Part shown: positions 56,040-64,000 of the stretch, piece after piece
Position numbering within the stretch: the first letter of the stretch is position 1
Layout of the letters: the number at the start of each line of letters is the position of its first letter
Source of the DNA: Sipunculus nudus
Lineage: Eukaryota > Annelida > Sipuncula > Golfingiida > Sipunculidae
Direction: 5' to 3'
Assembly (NCBI GenBank): GCA_026874595.1
Contig: CM049315.1
Location: 70,441,916 to 70,505,915, forward strand
DNA length: 64,000 nucleotides
Translations under genes and position numbers: made by a program
Notes under the pieces: model-generated
Told to the model about the DNA's origin: nothing
Database searches by the model: none
What the model saw: the letters and a program-made list of their open reading frames with translations, nothing else

Positions 56040-57480
56040 TATAGATGAATTCCACGAGTAATGACATGAAAGGAAAACTGTAAACTTTATAATTCGAGTG
56101 CATGTAATAATCTAATAAATGTAGCTTTAAGCATGGGGACATTGAACTGAATGTTTAATTGTTTAGATGTTACTTCATGGTAGAAGCTTGTGTACAGGTG
56201 TAGCCGTGAATACAGTAGACATTTATATTGGTCTGGTAAGCCGAACGTGAGTCGAGATAAAGCCATACGGGGGAATGTACTACAACGGTCATGTATCATG
56301 TTACATTGATATCGTGGTTAACAGCCGATAATCTTAAAATTAGTCTGCGAATGGTGAATTAACACAAAAGAATACAGGTGAAGTCACAAACCAAAATGAA
56401 AATCTTACTTTTTGGTAACGAGTCATTTCCTGTATCGCCTACAAGTTGGCTGTCGTCCACTAACCCGTGGTAGCCATGCTTGCTTTTATGCGGTCAGAAA
56501 ATCAACAAACATGTAAAGGAAGTTACCAATATGCTGAGTTAAAACGAAATTTTTGTCGCACATGGTAATTGATGTTGGAAATAATACAAAAAAGCTAACG
56601 ATCGGTATTGTTTAAGTCAAATGACAGCGTATTTTTGGTCAAAATGACTTAAATATTTGGATCCTCTTAGGACTTCAAAGTGCGGTGTGTTTTCCTAACA
56701 GCAGCCGTATTTTTTGGTGCTATTGAGCTTGAATTGATGTGTTACATAATACCGAACACTCTATGGGAAATATTTCCTCCAGCTGTCAATCGGTGCATCT
56801 TACATAATAATGTATATTCCTTGAAATACATCCCTATAACCTATAGCAGGGAACTTTAATCTACAATGTTCCAGAGACGGCTCGGAGGGACAGAAACATC
56901 AAGAGCACGCAATCATTAAGGTTCGGGAAAACTAAATGGCATCCGTATCTGTCTGTATCCAGATTTATACATAATATACAATCCATGCAAACCTTTCAAT
57001 CTATTTATTTATTTTTCAAATCAAATGTCCACACATAAAAAGATAATCGAAATATCCCCACCAAAGTCCGCCCCTAAATGTAATCAACCCATACCCCAAA
57101 TTCCGCATTTACCCGAATGAAAATGTGATATTGATAAAAAAAAAGTCGTTCGAGATAAAGAAACAGGTAGACAATAATTCAAAGTCACCTTGTTATCCAC
57201 AGAATATCTATGAAAGTTGGGTAAGTTTTGGAGCGTTGTGCGGTCTCTCCACTCAGTAATGAATGGATATTCTGGTCATGGGGGCAGGCAAATATAGAAT
57301 GAATAACCCTCTAGCACCTGATATGGCTGCTTGGGTAGTATACTCCCCAGGGAGCCGAGAAAAGCTACAAGAATGAACAAGTCCGAAAGACCAGGAAGGC
57401 AAAGTGTAAAGTAGGATGAGACTGACATCGTCGGTGATATCAGACTATAAACCCCCATCTTTACCCTTTTTTAGATCATA
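56040..57480. other. Caveolin intron, unremarkable part
   Basis: Intronic sequence without recognised repeats or genes. Confidence 0.4.
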
Positions 57481-57489
57481 CTATAGGAT

Positions 57490-57865
57490 AAGGAGGAAAC
57501 CTTGTTGCCTCAGCGTTCATTCCCGTTCGTGTGTGTTTGTTCACACCATCACTCAAGCAATCTGGAACGGAATCTTATTAAATTTTCACTGCATCTTGGA
57601 AATGGGCAAATGAAGAACCGAGTTGATTTGGTGTAGATCCGGATCCAGGAATGTCATTAAGCAATAGTCACAATCTATCGTAATTTATGCACAAATAAGT
57701 TTTGGAAAATGCGCCGAATACTTGAAACGCAAACTAATATTGGGGAACATGTGCGCCAATGAACCAGGGAAAATGAGCCAATTAGTAAATGAAAACATGC
57801 GTTCCGGAGAACCCCACATTATGGAATGTCCGCATGGCCTGCATTCGTTAGAATGCATATCTTTA
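57490..57865 (+). repeat. Dispersed repeat family R1, copy F
   Basis: In the caveolin intron. Ends CTGCATTCGTTAGAATGCATATCTTTAGTT, with the same terminal hairpin motif as copies D and G. Confidence 0.6.
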
Positions 57866-58074
57866 GTTTTAAATGGTAGGGGGAAGAACTGAAATGTTTT
57901 TTGAGAATTACTAATAAAATGACCCCTCAAGTACTACAGGCTATATTTGACATAGGAGATTCTGAAAGATACTTTGGTGGAATTTCAACATTTAACATTC
58001 GAGGGAAAAAAAATAATTTTCTTGATTCTAACGTCTTACCCACGAGGCTGCGTTCTGTTAAAAAAAAACCCCAC

Positions 58075-58206
58075 CTGAACATATTGGTTGATGTGTGACG
58101 GATCGCCGTCTTCTAGATCCACATCACAACACCCTGTCACTTTGTCTCTGATGTATCGTTTTACTTCAGAGAAGTTGAAGGTCCGCTTTGCCTGTTGATC
58201 TGCCAT
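58075..58206 (-). CDS. CAV: Caveolin, exon 1
   Basis: 132 bp, phase 0. ATG at 58206 (GGAAATGGC context); donor GTTCAG|GTGGGG. It encodes residues 1-44, starting MADQQAKRTFNFSEVKRYIR, with DVDLEDGDPSHIN (28-40) matching the conserved DLVNRDPKHLN-type segment just before the signature motif. With exon 2 the gene spans about 2.5 kb. No lesion is seen in this exon. Confidence 0.88.
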
Positions 58207-58267
58207 TTCCTAGGCCTGTCAGTTTAGCAGTCAGTTCAACAAATCAGCAATTGACAAAAGCAGAACA

Positions 58268-58273
58268 CTTATA
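58268..58273 (-). promoter_or_regulatory. Candidate TATA box of caveolin
   Basis: CATATAAGTG on the minus strand, about 62 bases upstream of the start codon, leaving room for a short 5' UTR. Confidence 0.35.
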
Positions 58274-58475
58274 TGACGCTTTCGCTTTTTCGGTTTAAAC
58301 TAGAGAGTAGATAACGCTGGGACAATAGAACGTTTGTTTATCTGTCGGTTTATGAAAACCCTTCATGAAGTATCACAATTGCTTGAGACCTCTGAGTCAA
58401 CTATTCACTAACACTTCTGAACAGTTTATAATTATACATGCTGGTATTAAACTACCCTTACATGCGGTTTGTTAT

Positions 58476-58832
58476 TGTCTCCGCCAGGAGCGAATGTGTT
58501 CATTCCCCAGTTCATTCCCTTTCGTGTGTATGTTTGTGTGTGTGTTTTTGGTCACAACATAACTCAAGCAATCATGAATGGAACTCCATTATATTGCCAG
58601 GGCACTTCGGGAATGGGCTAGTGAAGAATCGATTTGATTTTGGTATGGATCCGCCTCATGAACCGGCTCCGGAAGGATTTCCAGGAATATTCACAAATGT
58701 ATAGTCACTTATGCATGAATGAACCTCGGACTACGGGCCGAATAAGAGAATGCAAACACGTTTTAGGGAGCATTCCACAATAGGGACCGCCCGCGTGGTG
58801 GAGGCCTGCATTCCCGAGAATGCATAATTCTG
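58476..58832 (+). repeat. Dispersed repeat family R1, copy G
   Basis: Nearly complete copy about 270 bases upstream of the caveolin start codon. Begins CTCCGCCAGGAG and ends CTGCATTCCCGAGAATGCATAATTCTGGTT. Confidence 0.65.
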
Positions 58833-59735
58833 GTTCGAAAATAGAAATTACAAAAGTAATGAAAAATCAAAGCATAAATTTATCTCAAATGCGCTCACAG
58901 CGCAGATACGTGCGCCCATGCCTGTATTCACATGAGGAAGGGTAAAAATATATTTAGTTCTTTAAACGATCAGCCACATTTTAACAATTGAAAACATTTC
59001 ATTTGAAAACATATTGGCAAGAAACACATTATGAACCCAGAGTGTGCACCAAGAAAAGAGCTGTGGCATTTCAGATTGAATTTGATGGGATCTATGTGAT
59101 TACTGCACTTCCACCAAGATAGCGTCACCGTGACGACGACATTTCAACACTCGGATGAAGGCTTATATACCCGCTTGCTTTGCTGTATATTTGTCGATAA
59201 AATATTGTAAAACGTCATCGATAAATTGAAATGAAAAGCTCTTGAATAATTAACAGAAGCGGATTTTAGGACTGGTTTAACTTGAGGACGAATGCATTTG
59301 TTTTTATAGGTTGTGTGGGGAGGAACAAACAGCTACAACGTCATATAATAAGGCGTACTAGACTGAACCAAGATCAAGATCCTCCCAGACATTTCAGCAA
59401 CTGTTCTTTGGTCCATGAACCATCCTCTACAAGTTTTCATACGTATTCATTGAGACCTAATTGAGAAAATTTGTGGACAAAAAAGACAAATGCAAAAGCA
59501 ACAAGAGCACACACAAAGAACAAACCACGATCATCACATTAACCTTAAGACATGTTCCCTTGTTTCATTCCGCATATATACAATCAGAGAAGATATATTC
59601 AGTCAGAGATGAACTACCAAGATAACAGCATGTATATATCGTGATACATTTGTCCCGAACAAAACGTAAAAAATGAACACCGGCTCTTTACCTAAACGGT
59701 TAATAATAACTCGTAATCAGGTCCGATTGTGTGTA
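58833..59735. other. No gene recognised
   Basis: Short open frames without recognisable domains. Confidence 0.4.
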
Positions 59736-59739
59736 AATA

Positions 59740-59945
59740 GTTGCATCCGCCAGCAGGGTATGCGTTCGATCCCATTCGTGTGTGTTTGTTCACAAGATAA
59801 CTCGCGCAATCATGAAGGATATCTCATGAAATTTCCAGGGCATTTCAGGAATGGTCCAATGAAGGTTCGATTAGATTTTGGTATGGATCATCATCTAGGA
59901 ACGTCATCAAGAAAATCACAAATGTACAGTCACTTATGATCATCA
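59740..59945 (+). repeat. Dispersed repeat family R1, copy H (3'-truncated)
   Basis: Same first half as copies D and G, breaking off at CAGTCACTTATGATCATCAG. Confidence 0.6.
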
Positions 59946-60302
59946 GAACACCACTTTTAAACTCCGTAATCACTGACTGCAGATTATTTGTATGAACGAA
60001 TGTTTTCTGCGCTTATCACATATATTTTAATTGTTTCTCCCAGTTGTATGTCTTCATTGAAAGTGCTCCAGGTTATGAAATGTTTCACCTGGCCTACAAG
60101 ATTTTATCAAAATACCATCAATATTTAGAAATCGAAATTCGCCTACGGGGCGTCAGATGTGGGTCAACTAGTAACCTAAAATTATGGAAGTTAATTAAAG
60201 ATACTTATAACGTAATACTGACGCTGGTCTTTTTTTTCATTTGCAAAGTATGCAAATACCTGCGTTGATCATGGGCCATTTCTGTCTTTGTTTCTTTTTT
60301 TC

Positions 60303-60769
60303 TTTAAAGGGGCCCAATCACCTATTTGACCTTTATAAAATAAAGGTTATCCCTTGGAGCTTTTATAAAAATAGGCCAGAAAATGTGGATATCACCGCAC
60401 ACAGGCTGCTCGTTTTGCTTATAACAAAGTGTTTATAATATGCGGGGGCCCGATAAAATAATCAAAGTTAACAAGGGCATCTGGGAGCAAGTCAGATAGA
60501 ACAGAGCTTTGAAAATGGGCTTTTGCAACAAGTGACCTTTTTACATCCTCATTTATACAATCTACCAACTTAGATTACATGTTTTTCCCGTTTGTCAACA
60601 TTGCTGTGTTAACAAACATGTTGTTGATAAACAAGTTCATACATTCTTCACGGAGGCGTTATAAGAATTTTTCACAACCAAAATTACCCTCAGATCATAA
60701 GTATATATACAGAGGAAGCCAGAAATCACATAAATTCTTTTCAAAAGGTAGGAGAATATGCAGCTTTAA
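60303..60769 (-). mobile_element. MITE-like element family M2, copy 2
   Basis: Reverse complement of the 34297-34748 element. Starts TTTAAAGGGGCCCAATCACC; the right end is degraded (GCAGCTTTAA). Confidence 0.6.
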
Positions 60770-61813
60770 TATCATATAATATTGAAATTGATGAGCTTTT
60801 CAGCCAAATTGAAATAATACTGTCGGAGATCTAAATAATACACTGTGATCAATGACATCATTATCATATATGTAGCTTTAACCTCAATATAACTGACAGT
60901 TTTGCTGTATCTCAGACATTAAAAGTCCGATTTTCCAAATCAAAGTCCCACAGGACCAGTAAGGTATGTGAGTTATTATTTAAAAAGTACGGTTAGGTTT
61001 GATAAATAATAAAATTAATTCATTTAATTATTGGACAGTAGTCCAATTTTGGCGCAAAGAAAAGTGCACATGGAAAAGCTATTCAGCGAGCGTTTTTGCT
61101 TGCTGATTTCAAAATCGAATAAATGTCAGCGTACATGGAAAATCGATCTTGCCGCATGTTTTAAATAAGGCCTATCTTGCCTTAATACGTTGAAATATTA
61201 TGAGAATACCCTTTCTGAACGACCTGATGTGGCATGCATGATGCTGGCTGTCATATTTATAGTCGTTTATAATGTTCCGAGAGTACGTTGGAATTCATAT
61301 TATAGCGATATCAAGTGGGTCAAGGGGTCATTTGAATAGTTATGTAGATGGCCACTAGATGGCGTTAGCGACAAGGACTAATAAAAGGTAACCACAATTA
61401 ACACTTATTGTCACATCCCCCTTTCTTTATATGAAAAGTATGAAATAAAGTATTACTGAGTAAGAACTGTTTATGTCGTAATTTACGAAGTCCATGGGTA
61501 ATAGTTAACAGTTATGTGTTTGTACATGTAAAGAGATAACAGTTAAATTACTGGGGTTGGTAAGAAGCACAGATACATATACAAAAATTAAACATGCACA
61601 AAGTCTTTGGATCGAGTACTCTTTACTACTCGACCTGATTTGGTTTTAACAACCCTGTCCCTTGAAGATGTCTGACCAGCACTGCAGACTCCACTGAACT
61701 CGGCTCATCAGGTTGTTCATCGGCTCACTACTCATCTGCGATTATGTCTGTGCTATCACTGTCTCAGACACATAAGGGATATCTGCAGGTGGTTCACAAT
61801 AATCAGTTTCACA
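60770..61813. other. No gene recognised; short repeat arm
   Basis: TATAATGTTCCGAGAGTACGT at about 61269-61289 also occurs at about 45173-45193 in a related context. This is another dispersed segment. Confidence 0.4.
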
Positions 61814-62200
61814 CCGGACTTCTGTGGCTCAGGGGAAGAGCACAGGACTCAAAGCCGGGGGATCGTGAGTTCGAATCTCAGTCGAGGCGGTGAGGTTTTT
61901 CACGGTCGGCCTCCACCCAGGGTGAGCGCTCTGCAGGCTAAATGGGAAGGCCGTGTTTCACTCACAAACGAGTGCGCCTTTCGGGGGTTCCTCGTTGGTA
62001 TGAACCAGCAATAGGGACGATTAGTCATCGGGCCTGGTTGACGCCAGGATATAAAATGAGAGGAAGCGTGTGATACTGCCCTGTCACGTAGTCCGAAACC
62101 GGAACGGATTTCTGCGGATGTACATGTACGTAGTTAAGTTAGCATTAAAAAATGGAGGCGGTTACCTCCAAGAAAAAATAATAATAATAATTATCAGTTT
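61814..62200 (+). mobile_element. tRNA-derived SINE, copy 2
   Basis: The better-preserved copy. A box TGGCTCAGGGGAAGAGC (61825-61841), B box GTTCGAATC (61869-61877), then the same body as copy 1, a terminal hairpin TGGAGGCGGTTACCTCCA and an AATAATAATAA tail. It is about 365 bp. The internal polymerase III promoter looks usable. Confidence 0.88.
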
Positions 62201-62329
62201 AACGCGAAGCACGGTGAATTTACGGTTTCTACGATACTATCTATCATCTTCTGTTCTAACCACAATACGTTTACCCACAAGCCACAAAAGCAATATCATA
62301 TAATAAATCCCTCTGACCCCTACTTACGA

Positions 62330-63430
62330 GTCTGCACAAATTAAAAATAAATAGCCTTACTCTTTATAATCATCTGCAACAACTGAAAAACAAAACTGGC
62401 CTTGACCTATTAAATATGTCTGGCATTTTGGTTTGTGATGCCGCAGATCTGCTCGCTCCTTCTCTTACGCATATTTTTAACCAGTCTCTTACTACTGACT
62501 GGAAATGCGCAAAAGTCAAAATTTCTCTTTTTGCTCATTTACGGAATCATGAACTCCTCTCAACTAACAAACTGCTTTACTGTCAAATAACTCCACTCAA
62601 ACTGCTCTTCACCATTTAGTTGACAACTGGCTCTCTATTATTGATCAGGGCAAACTTAATGCCGCGTGTTTTCTCGATTTTAAAAAGGGCGTTGCTTCAC
62701 TAACACAGTATTCTTTTAAACAAATTAGGACAATAATGAGTTCATTGGACCTCTCTAAAGTGATTTCATTCATATTTAAATGATCGCAAACAATTTGTAA
62801 CCTTCGCCAATAGTAATTCGAATGTAAAAACTATAACAATAGGTGTACTTCAAGGGACCGTCCTAGGTCCAATACTCTTTTTAATATATCTGAACGACTT
62901 ACCTGCTAATGTCCCTGGAGCAAAATGCTCTATCTACGCCGCTGATATGACGATATATGTAATCGGCCCTGACGTTAATACTGCCCGAAACAAACTTCAG
63001 ACTGGCTTTCCCAAGTAGTTCATTGGATGCGTAATAATATGCTCTCAATAAATGCCATAAAAAATCAGCTTCGATGTTTATACACTCCAAACAACGTAGG
63101 TCTGATGATAACCTATCAATTAGTAGAGGTAATTTTATTATAGTGAAATTGACCGCCATCTTTCATGGAAGAATCAGACAAATGTAGTAATAAATGCTCG
63201 AAGATAGGATTACTGCACCGAATTAGCAAATTTCTCCCTAAAATACTTGTATGCGTATTATCACGCGTTCATTCAACCTAATATTGACTATGGCCTCACT
63301 GTTTGGGGAAATTGTGCTCGTACATTTCGTCTTCCAATTCAGCGGCTATTAGTATAACGCTCGTTTATTAGTAAATTCAAATGTTAAACTTCCGAAAACA
63401 CGCACAGCAATCCTAAAAACCTCATCCTTT
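62330..63430 (+). mobile_element. Degenerate non-LTR retrotransposon (LINE) RT
   Basis: Segments in order and spread over several frames: LLNMSGILVCDAADLLAPSL; WKCAKVKIS; AACFLDFKKG; GVLQGTVLGPILFLIYLNDL; a catalytic box decayed to YAAD in place of YADD; NIDYGLTVWGN. This order is that of jockey/CR1-like reverse transcriptases. Several frameshifts and stops make it a relic. It begins just downstream of SINE copy 2. Confidence 0.8.
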
Positions 63431-63450
63431 TATGCAGGTAGTGTTCTATG

Positions 63451-64000
63451 TGTTACGGAACCTAATATAAACAGATCACGTATGCGTGATGAATACAAAT
63501 TTTTTTAACAGAGATAAAAAAAAATCAGCTTCTGTAACACTAGGCAGCGGGAAATGTCTAGGGGAATGAATAAAGAAGTCAGTGGTTTTTTTGTTAACAA
63601 ATAACTATAATTTATTCCTAAAACAACCCTAACAATACAATACACTAAATCAATACAATTATACAGTAACACAGCGTTATAGCAACAAGTCAATACAATC
63701 ACATAGAAAGATAATGATACAGTACCTCGACACCAACAGTGTCACCAAGATAAGTCCTTTGAATGTAACTCTCGGAGAATGACAGTCCAGTGGAAAGTTC
63801 TTGCAACAACACAGAAAGTAAACTGAAGTCCAAATGTATAAAATCCAGGAAAGTTCTCGAAAAAATCTATAATTGCCGCATTCGTCGGATAAGGTCCTGA
63901 CACACGCTTCTGCGTCCGCTGGAATCTACTCTGCTGTCTCCTCTGGTTCTAATAAACAGCTCTTTATATACTTTCACACCCTAAGCCGGGAACCTTCCAC
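63451..64000 (-). mobile_element. LTR-3 family LTR, cut by window edge
   Basis: Starts TGTTACGGAACC and shares AACAGATCACG, TCTGTAACACTAGGCAG, GAAATGTCTAGGGG and CACTAAATCAATACAATTA with the solo LTR at 45324. On the minus strand it has TATATAAAG near 63970. It runs past the end of the window, so solo or full-length cannot be decided. Confidence 0.55.

Noticed and set aside
60044-60268. Exon after a good polypyrimidine/CAG acceptor (74-codon frame)
   Set aside because: There is no donor at a sensible place, no partner exon and no recognisable domain.
61814-61890. True tRNA gene
   Set aside because: The A and B boxes are tRNA-like, but the flanks continue as a repeated ~365-bp SINE body present twice in the window, and a clean cloverleaf acceptor stem is not evident.

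Overview
The window is eukaryotic nuclear DNA, AT-rich and dense in repeats, most likely from a mollusc and probably a bivalve. Three things point that way: multi-exon metazoan genes with GT-AG introns (an ankyrin/death-domain protein, an SH3BGRL protein and a caveolin), many long (TA)n arrays, and dispersed repeats carrying CGTCCGTCCGT motifs of a kind I associate with bivalve genomes. The species call is inference.

Layout. (1) 2.66-30.3 kb, + strand: a three-exon gene for an ankyrin-repeat protein with a C-terminal death domain, with a first intron of about 24.7 kb. That intron holds a hammerhead-ribozyme-like motif, a LINE 3' end, a long bivalve-type repeat (4.46-7.58 kb), a complete antisense Ty3/gypsy element (8734-17559) and a 27-bp minisatellite (21.37-22.27 kb). 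(2) 30.3-38.6 kb: intergenic, filled with dispersed repeats and MITE-like elements; one weak candidate exon pair lies at 33.1-33.4 kb. (3) 38692-41563, minus strand: a complete four-exon SH3BGRL gene (127 aa). A TATA box pointing the other way lies at 41.9 kb. (4) 42.7-46.1 kb: a tRNA-derived SINE, a MITE and a solo LTR. (5) 46103-54087, + strand: a second Ty3/gypsy-type element with a Gmr1-like order (integrase before RT/RNase H), a tandemly duplicated integrase and no RT core. (6) 55.66-58.21 kb, minus strand: a two-exon caveolin gene with an in-frame TGA exactly where the family has a conserved tryptophan, followed by 66 more caveolin-like codons. (7) 58.4-64 kb: more repeat copies, a second SINE copy, a degenerate non-LTR retrotransposon and an LTR cut by the window edge.

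Both full-length LTR elements have nearly identical LTRs (two differences found by eye in each pair), so both inserted recently. Both are defective: the first has a stop in the protease and a changed RT catalytic motif, the second has a gag frameshift and has lost the RT core. Both, and the solo LTR, lie inside (TA)n arrays. The host genes are functionally unrelated: death-domain signalling, a small thioredoxin-fold protein, and a membrane scaffold.
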